Source: a virus
Strand: one strand, 5' to 3'
IMG/VR virus record: IMGVR_UViG_3300045970_000027
Coordinates: 20,306-84,305 of that record
Length of the DNA: 64,000 nucleotides
In this document: positions 22,792-31,037 of the stretch, one piece after another
How the letters are laid out: each line of letters begins with the position of its first letter
How positions within the stretch are numbered: position 1 is the first letter of the stretch
Made by a program: the position numbers and the translations under genes
The notes under the pieces: model-generated
Seen by the model: only the letters and a program-made list of their open reading frames with translations
What the model was told of the DNA's origin: nothing
Database searches by the model: none

Positions 22792-23454
22792 CTAGCGGCT
22801 GCTGACCTCACTCGCGATCTTCTCTAGTTCGCCCCGAGAGGTGAACGAGATGACCGCAGAGGTGAGGGGTTCGAAGGTGTCGACAACCTGCTCGACCTCG
22901 ACCTGATCGACACCCCAGTCCTCGCCAAGATCGCGAGCCTTGACCGGAAGGGTCTGGTACGACGTCTGCTTGTTGTCTCCGGTCTTGGAGCACGACCAGT
23001 AGATACGGTCGAGCGGACCGGTCTTCGGGTCCTTATCAAGGCTGGCCAACTGCTTGACCAGAGTGGGGCTGGCGACCAGCGATTCGACAACGGCCTCCTC
23101 AGCGGAGAGGTTGACGACGCTGAAGGCGATCTTCGGGCGCGGGATGTCACCGATCTTGCAGAGCGGGCAGTCGGCACCGAGGCAAGTGAACGACTTCTTG
23201 CCCTTCCGCTCGATCCAGTGCTGGTCGTACACGGCGAACGGCTTGGAGTCGAGGAACTTCACCAACTGCTTCTGCTCGGTGAACTTGAACTCGTTGGTGA
23301 ACTTTCCGGTCGACTCGGACGCCTTGAGAGCGGCCTCCCAGCCGGACTGGATGATGCCGGGACGCTCGGTGGACTCGTTCTCGTTCTCGTCAAGGAACAG
23401 TTCGGTATCGGCGACGTAATCGTCGCCCTTGTTGATGTACTGGGCAAGGGCCAT
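22792..23454 (-). CDS. Phage single-stranded DNA-binding protein (zinc type)
   Basis: 220 residues. The central block 'FAVYDQHWIERKGKKSFTCLGADCPLCKIGDIPRPKIAFSVVNL' has the C-x4-C-x2-C metal site and Tyr/Trp pattern of gp32-like SSBs found in actinophages. 'GPLDRIYW', 'VKARDLGEDWGVD' and an acidic tail follow. It would coat single-stranded DNA at the fork for the polymerase encoded next. The start ATG is 12 bp after the previous gene. Confidence 0.8.
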   Translation of the reverse strand: MALAQYINKGDDYVADTELFLDENENESTERPGIIQSGWEAALKASESTGKFTNEFKFTEQKQLVKFLDSKPFAVYDQHWIERKGKKSFTCLGADCPLCKIGDIPRPKIAFSVVNLSAEEAVVESLVASPTLVKQLASLDKDPKTGPLDRIYWSCSKTGDNKQTSYQTLPVKARDLGEDWGVDQVEVEQVVDTFEPLTSAVISFTSRGELEKIASEVSSR

Positions 23455-23466
23455 GGTGCGTATCTC

Positions 23467-23910
23467 CTAGTTGGCAGTATCGGTAAGGGCAGTCCATCGC
23501 TCAAAGATGGCGATGGTGAGGTCGTCGTGCTGGTTCCACTCGACGCGAGCGGCACCGAGGAGGCCACGCTTGTGGAACTCCTGCACTGCTATGTCGATCA
23601 GGCCCCGTGTAAAGACGCGCTTACCGGGGACGGTCTTACCAGCGCGGGCGGCACTGGGAAGTCTGTAGGGACTCTTCGGGATGTACGCCTTGCGCTCCCA
23701 GAGTCGGATGGTGACGGGTGACTTTCCGAGGGCGTTAGCCAGAGCGCCGAGCAGGAAGAACTCGGTGTCCACCCCGCCCAACTTCTTGATGATCGGCTTC
23801 GCGTCCCACGCAGGCTCCTCGACGCTGGCGGTCGCCTCACGGCGAGTCTTCTTGCTACCGGGGTAGCGGGAGTCGAGGTCTGCGAACTCCTTGTCGATGT
23901 CGTAGGTCAC
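23467..23910 (-). CDS. MerR-like helix-turn-helix DNA-binding protein
   Basis: 147 residues. Residues ~55-110 contain 'LLGALANALGKSPVTIRLWERKAYIPKSPYRLP' then 'GKRVFTRGLIDIAVQEF', which fits a MerR-like winged helix (recognition helix, wing, connecting helix). The N-terminal 45 residues are polar. It may regulate the early operon or act at the replication origin. No effector-binding domain is present. Confidence 0.7.
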   Translation of the reverse strand: MTYDIDKEFADLDSRYPGSKKTRREATASVEEPAWDAKPIIKKLGGVDTEFFLLGALANALGKSPVTIRLWERKAYIPKSPYRLPSAARAGKTVPGKRVFTRGLIDIAVQEFHKRGLLGAARVEWNQHDDLTIAIFERWTALTDTAN

Positions 23911-24104
23911 GCGCAGTCAGCCCAGATGAGAAGACCGCCGCCACCGACTACTGCGGTGATGAGCGCGGTGACCAACGAGACCTGAACGAGGTTGGAAGCC
24001 GTCTGGGACTCGGTGACGGCCCATGTGTACCCGGCGGCAAGGCCGACCAGAACGTTGACCGCCAAGATGGCGGTAACGACCCAGAGGGCGACTTTGAATG
24101 CCAT
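23907..24104 (-). CDS. Small membrane protein (two TM helices)
   Basis: 65 residues with two hydrophobic segments (about 4-28 and 39-60) around a short polar loop (TESQTASN). It overlaps the upstream HTH-gene start by 4 bp. A holin is possible from size and topology, but its place in the early module argues for another membrane role. Confidence 0.55.
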   Translation of the reverse strand: MAFKVALWVVTAILAVNVLVGLAAGYTWAVTESQTASNLVQVSLVTALITAVVGGGGLLIWADCA

Positions 24105-24539
24105 CTACTTGACCTTCAATGCCCAGACGACCTTCTTGGGGAAGATCGCGTCGACGTCGTCCTCGGTCAGTTCGTCAGCGAAGACGGCCGCGTAGACGGC
24201 GTCCTGATCAACGACCTGAACGGTCTTGTAGCAGGTATCCTCGACCCCGCGAGCGGCGAAGATGTCAGCAGCCGCTTCCTCGTCAAGGCCACGGGAGACG
24301 CGGCACTCGCCCTGCAAGGCAGTGACGCCGTCGATCTCCTCACCGAGTTCCAGCCAGTAGTGGCCCTGATCGTCCACGTACCCGGCGTACTTGATCGTCT
24401 CCATGAGAGCGTCGCGGAGTTCCTTCTGACGCTTGGATGCACGGTCGGCCTCAGCCTTGACCATGTTGTACTCACGGATCTGTGCGGCCGTGATGTCGAC
24501 CGGCTTTGCCTCTCGGCTGGTGTTCGAAACGCGTGCCAT
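24105..24539 (-). CDS. Conserved early protein, unknown function
   Basis: 144 residues from the ATG at 24539 (AAAGGGAGAG upstream), just below a good promoter. A helical N-terminus (QIREYNMVKAEADRASKRQKELRDALMETIK) is followed by an acidic alpha/beta part containing 'EEIDGVTALQGECRVSRGLDEEAAADIF'. No family recognised. It is the first gene of the polymerase operon. It could be an antirestriction or replication helper, but nothing in the sequence shows this. Confidence 0.6.
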   Translation of the reverse strand: MARVSNTSREAKPVDITAAQIREYNMVKAEADRASKRQKELRDALMETIKYAGYVDDQGHYWLELGEEIDGVTALQGECRVSRGLDEEAAADIFAARGVEDTCYKTVQVVDQDAVYAAVFADELTEDDVDAIFPKKVVWALKVK

Positions 24540-24566
24540 GCTCTCCCTTTCGTTTCTGTAACCCAG

Positions 24567-24595
24567 ACAGTACACGCTGGTGCCAGATCATGCAA
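24567..24595 (-). promoter_or_regulatory. Sigma-70-type promoter for the polymerase-RecA operon
   Basis: -35 TTGCAT (24595-24590), a 17-base spacer, and -10 TACTGT (24572-24567), followed by a short leader with AAAGGGAGAG before the ATG at 24539. It lies in a 114-bp gap between the SNF2 helicase stop and the next gene. It is the best host-type promoter I see in the window. Confidence 0.7.
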
Positions 24596-24653
24596 GTCTT
24601 TGGGGGGTGTGTCTTTCGTTCGTGTACCCCACGCTACAGGAGGGGTCTGACAG

Positions 24654-26231
24654 TCAGGGCTGGACGTCTCGCAGGAACTGGGCGAGAGCGCCGACAGTCA
24701 TATCGACGCCGCCCTCCTCGTTGATGCCTTCCCCGTCCACCACGGCGCTCGCTACAGCGTTCTTCTGCTGGAGCATCGCGTACTGCCGCTCCTCGATGGA
24801 CTCGCTGATGAGGAGGTCCTGAATGACGATGCTGGGCCACTTGGATGAGGCGCGTTTGATGCGGCCGTTCCTCTGGGTAGCGAGACCCGCGCTCCACGGG
24901 AGGTCGTAGTTGATCAGCATGTTGGCCTGTGGGAGGTCGACCCCGTACCCACCCGCGTCGGTACTGACTAGCACTCTGACAAGGGGGTCTGTCTGGAACT
25001 CGACCTTCGCGGCCTCTTTCTCCTTGGCCGACATCTTGCCGGTGTAAACGACCCCACCTACGGTCTCACGGATCGTGTCAGCCATCTGGACGTACGAGCA
25101 GAAGATGACGACCTTCGCGTCTGGGTCGGAGTCGAGGTGGTCCTCTACTAGACCTTTCAGGACCGGTAGTTTCACGGCCTTCGCCTTATCCACCGCGATA
25201 GCCAGACTCTCGTCCTCGTCCAGCAACTCCCAGAGGAACCTCGACCCTTCATCGCGTCTCATCGGGTCGTAGATGGACGCACTGTGCTCCAGAAGACGGG
25301 GGTCGTCGCAGAGCATCTTGAGTGCGGTCACCTTAGCCATGATCCGACCCATGGCCTCATCCCCCGGCGTGAACCCAGATCCACCATGCCCGTAGTGGGC
25401 CATGACGTCGAACGACGAGCCGAACGTCCCCTGAACGTCCTGCAGGTCGTCCTCCAGCATCGTGGCGATGTGTCGGTAGACGCGAGCGGAGTTCCGGTCC
25501 AGCGGGACGAAGATCGGATCCTTGTGGATCGTGTCGGGGAGGTAGGGGGCGACATCAGGGTCGGTCTGCGACTTCCTGACTAACGCGTCCTTGAGCCGCT
25601 CATGCAACTTGGAGAGGTTGCGGTACCGCTCGACCGCTCCCCACTTGTTCCGGACGATGAAGGTAGAGTCGAAGAGGTCGAACCGCGAGCCGAGGACCGT
25701 GGGGTCGATGGCCTGAAACAGACTGTAGAGTTCCTCGGGCTTCCCATTCTCAATCGGAGTACCCGTCAGGCCGTACCGGATCGGGATGCTCTTGACGAGG
25801 TCCTTGACGTGCTTGGATCGCTTGGAGCGGAACGCCTTGATGGCGGTGGCCTCGTCCAGAACGATGGCGTCGTAGTTCTGCTTCTTGATGATGTCCCAGT
25901 CGTTGACGACCTGCTCGTAGTTGACGATGGTGTAGTCGTACGTCGGGGCGATCACGTACTGGGTCTCGCGGGTCATCTTGCTGCCGTCGATGACGATGGA
26001 GCAGGAGTCGGAGAACTTGGCGATCTCCTTCTGCCACTGGAACTTCAGGCTGGAGAGGGCTACAACTAGTACGGCACCGCTGATCTGGTTTTCGTCTCGC
26101 AACTGCTCCAGTGCGGCGATAGTCAGGACCGTCTTACCGAGGCCGAGGTCGTAGGCGACGAGGACCTTCTTCCGGTCGACCATCTTGTCGACGGCCTCAT
26201 TCTGGTACGGGAGCAGGGTGCCTGTGAACAT
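24654..26231 (-). CDS. SNF2/superfamily 2 helicase
   Basis: 525 residues with SF2 motifs in order: motif I 'DLGLGKT' (28-34), Ia 'VVALSSLKFQW', motif II 'LDEATAIK' (DEAT), motif III 'GLTGTPIEN', motif V 'STDAGGYGVDLPQANMLINYDLPW' and motif VI 'QRNGRIKRAS'. This is the layout of compact phage SNF2-like DNA translocases. It may remodel the replication or recombination complex. The start overlaps the upstream stop by one base (TGATG). Confidence 0.9.
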   Translation of the reverse strand: MFTGTLLPYQNEAVDKMVDRKKVLVAYDLGLGKTVLTIAALEQLRDENQISGAVLVVALSSLKFQWQKEIAKFSDSCSIVIDGSKMTRETQYVIAPTYDYTIVNYEQVVNDWDIIKKQNYDAIVLDEATAIKAFRSKRSKHVKDLVKSIPIRYGLTGTPIENGKPEELYSLFQAIDPTVLGSRFDLFDSTFIVRNKWGAVERYRNLSKLHERLKDALVRKSQTDPDVAPYLPDTIHKDPIFVPLDRNSARVYRHIATMLEDDLQDVQGTFGSSFDVMAHYGHGGSGFTPGDEAMGRIMAKVTALKMLCDDPRLLEHSASIYDPMRRDEGSRFLWELLDEDESLAIAVDKAKAVKLPVLKGLVEDHLDSDPDAKVVIFCSYVQMADTIRETVGGVVYTGKMSAKEKEAAKVEFQTDPLVRVLVSTDAGGYGVDLPQANMLINYDLPWSAGLATQRNGRIKRASSKWPSIVIQDLLISESIEERQYAMLQQKNAVASAVVDGEGINEEGGVDMTVGALAQFLRDVQP

Positions 26232-26467
26232 CAGGCTGTCTCCCTAGGGTCTTCGGTTACTCCATGGACAAGTGCGCCGCAGGAGACGCAGGCCATCTCA
26301 GTGAAGCGGCCTGCGATCTCCCTCTCCTCTGCCTCGGGGTCGAACCAGACGATGGCGTGGAAGACGTTGCTCCCGCACGCGCACTCCTTGGTCGGACCGA
26401 GGAATAGGAGGTCGGGACCAGTAGTGGCCGTCTCGTAGAAGAGGTCGTAGATCGGCTTCGGTGTCAC
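26231..26467 (-). CDS. Small zinc-binding protein
   Basis: 78 residues from the GTG at 26467, whose codon overlaps the stop of the mini-gene upstream (GTGA) and follows GAGGA. Cys pattern: 'KECACGSN' and 'ACVSCGALVHG', enough for one zinc. Coupled to the SNF2 helicase. Function unknown. Confidence 0.65.
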   Translation of the reverse strand: MTPKPIYDLFYETATTGPDLLFLGPTKECACGSNVFHAIVWFDPEAEEREIAGRFTEMACVSCGALVHGVTEDPRETA

Positions 26468-26538
26468 TTCATCCTCATTGCGACTGCCGTAAGGACTGCT
26501 CCGACAGTGACGGCTACTACGAAGATGAAGGCGGTCAA
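26464..26538 (-). CDS. Membrane mini-protein (24 aa)
   Basis: Read directly: TTG at 26538 overlapping the primase stop (TTGA), and TGA at 26464 overlapping the next GTG (GTGA). The 24-residue product is almost wholly hydrophobic (MTAFIFVVAVTVGAVLTAVA) and ends in a basic MRMK, a single TM helix. Perfect stitching on both sides is the main support; without it this would be only a short open frame. Confidence 0.5.
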   Translation of the reverse strand: MTAFIFVVAVTVGAVLTAVAMRMK

Positions 26539-27458
26539 GAGATCGCTCGCTCACCGTACGCGCGGGACTTGGCGTTCTTGATCCCGTGCTCGATCTCAGT
26601 CAGAGTCATGTCGCCGGGGTCCTTGGCGGTTGTCTGGCTGTAGTCGAAGAAGCGGACGTTGCGGAGGATTCCCTTTGACGCGCTCAGCATGAACAGCGCG
26701 GCGCGCTTGCCAGCCGGGTCGATGAACGGGTTGTCGAGGGCGAAGATGGTCTCCTCGGCAGCGCTCATCAGCGCGATCTGCGCGAGGGATAGGTGGGCAC
26801 CGTACGTGGAGACCGCTCCCGTCACCCCGGCACTGGCCAGCCGGACTGCGTCGAGAGGGGACTCGACCACGATCAACCGGCCGCCCGTGAAGACGTCGTA
26901 GCCGAACAGCGAGCGCGACTTCTTGACGTTGGTCGGGTAATTGCGGAAGACCCGCTCGGTCTCACTCTTCTCCTGCCAACCCATGAGGTGGCCGTGGTAG
27001 GGGTCTCTGATCGGGGTTATCCAGAGTTCGTTGCGGTAGTCCCACTTCACGCCGTACAAGTCGCAGGCGGCTGCTGACAATTGGCGACGATGGCGTGCCC
27101 ACTTCGGCGGCTCGTTGAAGCCTGCCAGCCGTGTCTCGCTCATGATCGCCGGTCGGGGGACGTAGATGTCCGCACCGGGGACCCGTGCGAGGGACGTCAC
27201 CAGATCGGGCTTGATCGTCAGTGTCTTCGCGGTGTCGAAGTCGACTCCCTTGATGTCGGCGATGAGCGTGATGATGCTGCCCTTATAGCCGCAGGAGAAG
27301 CAGTTGAAGAGGCCTGTGATGACGTTGACCGACCACGACGGGTGGGCATCCTCGCGGCCCGTCCGCTGGAGGTGCATCGGGCATGCCGCCGTCAACTCGT
27401 CACCGTAGACGTTACCGGTGATGCCTAGGGCGTCCAGTGTGCTCTCGACGTCGATCAC
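26535..27458 (-). CDS. DnaG-type DNA primase
   Basis: 307 residues from the GTG at 27458, chosen because it overlaps the stop of the small gene upstream (GTGA). The N-terminus has a CHC2 zinc finger (Cys26, His29, Cys53, Cys56). The C-terminal half has a TOPRIM core: 'RLIVVESPLDAVRLASAG' (catalytic Glu), 'STYGAHLS', 'IFALDNPFIDPAGKRAA' (DxD-like region). It is shorter than bacterial DnaG and lacks a helicase-interaction domain, as often in phages. It makes RNA primers with the DnaB-type helicase. Confidence 0.85.
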   Translation of the reverse strand: MIDVESTLDALGITGNVYGDELTAACPMHLQRTGREDAHPSWSVNVITGLFNCFSCGYKGSIITLIADIKGVDFDTAKTLTIKPDLVTSLARVPGADIYVPRPAIMSETRLAGFNEPPKWARHRRQLSAAACDLYGVKWDYRNELWITPIRDPYHGHLMGWQEKSETERVFRNYPTNVKKSRSLFGYDVFTGGRLIVVESPLDAVRLASAGVTGAVSTYGAHLSLAQIALMSAAEETIFALDNPFIDPAGKRAALFMLSASKGILRNVRFFDYSQTTAKDPGDMTLTEIEHGIKNAKSRAYGERAIS

Positions 27459-27616
27459 CGGGGACCCCACCACTCGGACGCCGATGGTAGGTGCGAGGGT
27501 GGCTTGCGAAGACGGCTGATGATGTTCTGCTCCATGTTGTTCAGCCGCTCGGCCACGATCAGTGAGAGGTCGGCAACGATGGCGGTCTTGAGGCGGTTCA
27601 ACTCCTCGTCAGTCAC
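27455..27616 (-). CDS. Small helical protein (53 aa)
   Basis: Read directly: GTG at 27616 (inside the last codons of the upstream gene), stop TGA at 27455 overlapping the primase GTG. The product is helical (TDEELNRLKTAIVADLSLIVAERLNNMEQ), then Pro/Ser/Trp rich. Upstream and downstream overlaps are both phage-like. Function unknown. Confidence 0.6.
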   Translation of the reverse strand: MTDEELNRLKTAIVADLSLIVAERLNNMEQNIISRLRKPPSHLPSASEWWGPR

Positions 27617-28142
27617 GCTCCATCAGCCTCTCGATGAGCGTCTCGATGCGGGTCAACTCGTCTGCGACCTGCTGGACGATCTCCTGCCTCAACTGGATGA
27701 GGTCGTCCTTGGTCACCGAGGACTTGTCTGCCACCGTGTTAGGGATGATCGGGTTCTTGGACTGCGTGATGGGGAGAGTTGGCTGGCTGTAGACGGTGGT
27801 GTGGTTGGCGGCGGTGGTGTACCCCGAGGTTGAGTTGTTCCCCGACTGCGTATACGTGTACGTGGGGGTGTCGGTTAGCCAGTGGCTCCTCTGTGGGTGC
27901 GACGACTTGGGGGAAGGGGGGCCGATGTAGTTGGCCACCTGATCGCAGAGGTCGGAAAGTCGCTTGGACTGGTGGATCATCTCTACGGTGATGTAGGTAC
28001 CCGTCATGTTCTCGGCTGCCGAGACCTCGACACAGCGCCTCTTGGTGTCTATGAAGGTGACATACCCCTTGCGGGCCATCTCCGAGCAGAAGTACTTGAC
28101 AAGGAGTTCCTCGGGGGACTCCGTACGGATGAACGGCTTCAC
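27609..28142 (-). CDS. Hypothetical protein with Ser/Thr-rich linker and coiled coil
   Basis: 177 residues, GTG start in a GTGA overlap. A folded N-terminus (residues 1-75), a Ser/Thr/Tyr/Pro-rich linker (~76-135, 'TDTPTYTYTQSGNNSTSGYTT') and a C-terminal coiled coil (DDLIQLRQEIVQQVADELTRIETLIERLM). The coiled coil suggests oligomers. It lies between the helicase and primase genes. No family recognised. Confidence 0.6.
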   Translation of the reverse strand: MKPFIRTESPEELLVKYFCSEMARKGYVTFIDTKRRCVEVSAAENMTGTYITVEMIHQSKRLSDLCDQVANYIGPPSPKSSHPQRSHWLTDTPTYTYTQSGNNSTSGYTTAANHTTVYSQPTLPITQSKNPIIPNTVADKSSVTKDDLIQLRQEIVQQVADELTRIETLIERLMERD

Positions 28143-28378
28143 CGCTGTCTCCGCAGTCGGCCGATCTCAGACTCGATGTCGAGAACTGTGATCGCGGTAT
28201 GCAGGCCTCCTACAAACTCACGGTCCTTGACGCGGAGGTAGGAGACGACCGTGTCGATGACGACGTCGGCCACTCTCTCGTAGTGATCTCTGTCCTCAGG
28301 AAGGCAGGATGACCAGTCTGTCATCTGTGCGCCATCTGCGATGTACAGGACTTCGGCAATTTCGTTGGAAAGACTCAT
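28139..28378 (-). CDS. Small acidic helical protein
   Basis: 79 residues from the ATG at 28378, overlapping the helicase stop (ATGA). Acidic helices (EDRDHYERVADVVIDTVVSYL) and a basic end (SEIGRLRRQR). The same open frame runs further upstream as a shadow of the helicase. Function unknown. Confidence 0.6.
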   Translation of the reverse strand: MSLSNEIAEVLYIADGAQMTDWSSCLPEDRDHYERVADVVIDTVVSYLRVKDREFVGGLHTAITVLDIESEIGRLRRQR

Positions 28379-29685
28379 GATTCTCCCTGATCTGTAGCAT
28401 CGAGTACCAGCCCATGGTACTGGGTCGGCAATGACGGTGTCCAGTGGCTCGCCGTAGCGCATCCCGTGCATGTGGTCTGGTCGATGTCGTCATCGTGGAA
28501 GCAGCCGGTATCCCAGCGCCAGACAAGAGTGACGGCCTCCTTGCCGCAGTGACGGCTCTCCTCGACCCGTAGTTCTCGGTGCTCCTCATCCCCGTCAATC
28601 GGCTGCAGAGCCAGAATGACGTCAGAGTCCTGAAAGAAGGAGGATGAGTAGCCGATGGAGTCGGCGGTCACCTTCCCGCCCTTCATCTTCCAGAGCAGGG
28701 TCTGCGTCGAGACGACGATGGGGATGTCGATACGGAGGGCGAGGTTCTTGAGTGACCGCGTGATGTTAGTCAGAGCCTGCGGCGTGTTCGACTCGTTCGT
28801 CTGCTCGTCCAGCATTAGGTAGACGCCGTCCACGAAGACCAGTTCGGGCTTTACCTTCTCGATCTTGGCGGCGAGCGCGGAGACCGTGATCCCCGACTTG
28901 GCGTCGGAGAGCGTGAACTTGTTGGCCATCCCCATCGTGCGGGAGAGCATCGACTTGTAGTTGTTCTTCTCCCCCGCTGTCAGGTTCGCGCGCCGCATGC
29001 GCTGGAAGGAGATACGCGACCGCATGGCGTCATGCCGGATCTGCTGCTCGCTGTTCCTCATCTCAAACGACTGGAAGAGGATCGAGTGTCCGGCTTCGTG
29101 CATGTTGACGGCCATGGAGAGCGCCAACTGGCTCTTGCCAGTCTTCGGTGGCGCGATGATGGTGATCAACTGGCCACCACTCAGGCCTGCGGTCGCCTCG
29201 TCAATCTTCTTGAAGCCGGTAGGCAGCCCGAGTAGGCCACCACCGTGCGACTCCCGGTCCTCGTACTCCTTGAAGCGCTCCATCGGGTCTTTCTCAAGAC
29301 TCATGTCGCTGGTGCCGGGAGTCGACTCGATATGGATCTCCGAGATCTGCTTCTCCAGCAGGACGATCACGGACTCATGGTCGTTGGTCGTCTGCAGTAC
29401 CTCGATGGCAGCCTGCAGCGTGTCCTCGACGCGGACAGCGCGGCGGTGCTCAACGAACTTGTCGAGGATGTAGTCGAGGCTGTCCTCGACGTTCAGGAGG
29501 GCCAGCGTCGGGAACTCGGACTTCACCGAGACCGCAGTGGCGACCTCACCGTACTTGTTCCAGTGATCGACCGTCCACTTCCAGACCGCCTTGCAGTCGG
29601 GGTTCGTGAACCAGTCGGCTGTAACTCCAGCCTCCAGCAGGGATGTAATCGTCCTCTCCCTGATGGCCTTGCTGATTAAGCGCAA
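28375..29685 (-). CDS. Replicative DNA helicase, DnaB-like
   Basis: 436 residues. N-terminal helical domain (to ~130), a linker, then a RecA-like motor with Walker A 'APPKTGKS' (178-185), Walker B 'PELVFVDGVYLM', and a Gln-sensor strand 'PIVVSTQTLL'. The best start is a TTG at 29685; the frame has a stop 9 codons further up and no ATG or GTG between, so initiation is uncertain. The ring helicase would be loaded by the product encoded at 30420-31037. Confidence 0.85.
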   Translation of the reverse strand: MRLISKAIRERTITSLLEAGVTADWFTNPDCKAVWKWTVDHWNKYGEVATAVSVKSEFPTLALLNVEDSLDYILDKFVEHRRAVRVEDTLQAAIEVLQTTNDHESVIVLLEKQISEIHIESTPGTSDMSLEKDPMERFKEYEDRESHGGGLLGLPTGFKKIDEATAGLSGGQLITIIAPPKTGKSQLALSMAVNMHEAGHSILFQSFEMRNSEQQIRHDAMRSRISFQRMRRANLTAGEKNNYKSMLSRTMGMANKFTLSDAKSGITVSALAAKIEKVKPELVFVDGVYLMLDEQTNESNTPQALTNITRSLKNLALRIDIPIVVSTQTLLWKMKGGKVTADSIGYSSSFFQDSDVILALQPIDGDEEHRELRVEESRHCGKEAVTLVWRWDTGCFHDDDIDQTTCTGCATASHWTPSLPTQYHGLVLDATDQGES

Positions 29686-29704
29686 CTCCCACTCAGCCGC
29701 GATG

Positions 29705-30124
29705 TCAGATCACCCTCTCTAGTGTCCCCTTGTCAATGCCCCTGCTGCCGTACATGAGTTGGCGCTCTGGGATGTCCAGAACACCAAGAACGTCTGGCCT
29801 CCAAGGGAGTTCGTCCAGCAACTCGGCGACGTCCATGAAGGATGTCGAGTAGTTGATGGGGTGTGATCCCCGGCGGTCGAGTTCGTCAAGCCTTCGGTCT
29901 GCCTCCGACTGGTCTACCCCGAAGTTGACGAGTTCGACGCGGAGTGGTGCGCGCTGAGTGTAGCGCCAAAGCCAGTTCAAGGCTACACGGTCGAATACAC
30001 GGCGTGTCGTAACGCCGGTCGTAACTCCGAGGAACTTGCGAGGGACTTCTTCGACTACAGTCAGAGCGTCGTACGTCACCATGAGTCGGCGAGGACTCTC
30101 GTTGGAGATATCACCATGCTCCAT
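29705..30124 (-). CDS. Conserved phage protein next to DnaB, unknown function
   Basis: 139 residues. The second half, '[22 protein letters not shown]...[60 protein letters not shown]', looks like one compact alpha/beta domain of HAD-like type. I recall this block from other phages without a known role. The start overlaps the upstream stop (TGATG). Confidence 0.6.
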   Translation of the reverse strand: MEHGDISNESPRRLMVTYDALTVVEEVPRKFLGVTTGVTTRRVFDRVALNWLWRYTQRAPLRVELVNFGVDQSEADRRLDELDRRGSHPINYSTSFMDVAELLDELPWRPDVLGVLDIPERQLMYGSRGIDKGTLERVI

Positions 30125-30414
30125 CAGATAACTTCAACCTTCCCGTACTTGACGACGAACTCGCGGAACTTGTCGGGCGTGCTCATCACGTCTTCGATGC
30201 TCTCGGCCTCGGCGGTCTCATGGACCATGAGCGGGTAGTTGCCATCGTTTCCGTCCATGCGGGCCTTGACGAACTTGAGATGGCGGCAGGACTTTCGGCC
30301 CTTGTAGGTCGGGCATGAGCACCGGACCTCTTGGCTATCGAGGTTGAGTTCGACCTCGTAGATAGCAGGCTGACGAGAGGACAGGAATACCTGAAGGATG
30401 CGCCAACCGGTCAT
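30124..30414 (-). CDS. SWIM zinc-finger protein
   Basis: 96 residues from the ATG at 30414, preceded by AAGGAG. The SWIM motif CxCx8CxH is present (Cys32, Cys34, Cys43, His45: [18 protein letters not shown]). SWIM fingers bind DNA or proteins. Here it sits between the helicase loader and the helicase, so it may act in replication. The tail is acidic. Confidence 0.75.
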   Translation of the reverse strand: MTGWRILQVFLSSRQPAIYEVELNLDSQEVRCSCPTYKGRKSCRHLKFVKARMDGNDGNYPLMVHETAEAESIEDVMSTPDKFREFVVKYGKVEVI

Positions 30415-30419
30415 GATGC

Positions 30420-31037
30420 TCACTCCTTTGTCCACGTTACCTCGGAGAAGGCCGACCGCATCTGGTAGTCGTCGGGTAGGCCCGAGAGGGAACGCGCAAC
30501 TGGAGTCGAGATCACCGTGGGCAGGCCTCTGTCGTACCTGCGGCTCAGTACTCCTGAGATCAGGTTATCCGACCATCCGGATGCTGACTGGTGATGCGTG
30601 CCGACGTCTTGGATCACCATGAGGTCTACCCAACGGTGGTCGCCCAGCCGCTCATCGGCGTTCGGGGACTCGGCCTCGACTAGGTCGTTCACCGTGAGGT
30701 AGAGCCCGCTCTTCGCCGCCCCCAAGACGAGCGCGGTCTGCAGGAGGGTGGCCGCGTAGAAGTGGCCACGGTCGTCGGGGGTGGTGAGCCATAGGCCCTT
30801 ACCGACATGGTCGCGGATCTCGACGGCCTTGGCCGGGTCCTGTGTGACGATGAAGTTCCCCTGCATGAACATCTGGAAGTACGTCTTCAAGAAGTCCTTC
30901 GGGGTAGACGCCGCCATGGTCTTCTTGATCCTTGCCTCGTCTGCCCCACCCGCGTAGACGAACCTCGGCGGGATGTTCGCCTGTCGGACCAGTGATACGA
31001 CGCGAGCGTCTGTCGTGACTGCTACTTCTTGAACCAT
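30420..31037 (-). CDS. DnaC-like AAA+ helicase loader with degenerate Walker A
   Basis: 205 residues from the ATG at 31037 (AGGAGG upstream). The AAA+ layout is visible: 'GLWLTTPDDRGHFYAATLLQTAL' at the Walker A position, Walker B 'DLMVIQDVGTH', a 'SRRYDRGLPTVIST' arginine/sensor region. The P-loop GKS/T is replaced by RGHF, so ATP binding is doubtful. Context (initiator upstream, DnaB downstream) supports helicase loading. Confidence 0.7.
   Translation of the reverse strand: MVQEVAVTTDARVVSLVRQANIPPRFVYAGGADEARIKKTMAASTPKDFLKTYFQMFMQGNFIVTQDPAKAVEIRDHVGKGLWLTTPDDRGHFYAATLLQTALVLGAAKSGLYLTVNDLVEAESPNADERLGDHRWVDLMVIQDVGTHHQSASGWSDNLISGVLSRRYDRGLPTVISTPVARSLSGLPDDYQMRSAFSEVTWTKE

Noticed and set aside
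23907-24104. Holin call for the two-TM protein
   Set aside because: Its place inside the replication operon and lack of a neighbouring lysin do not support it; kept as membrane protein only.
30691-30706. Further TTCAC...GTGA half-sites such as the one near 30691
   Set aside because: Spacing or arms differ from the six clear palindromes; likely chance in a GC-rich coding sequence.
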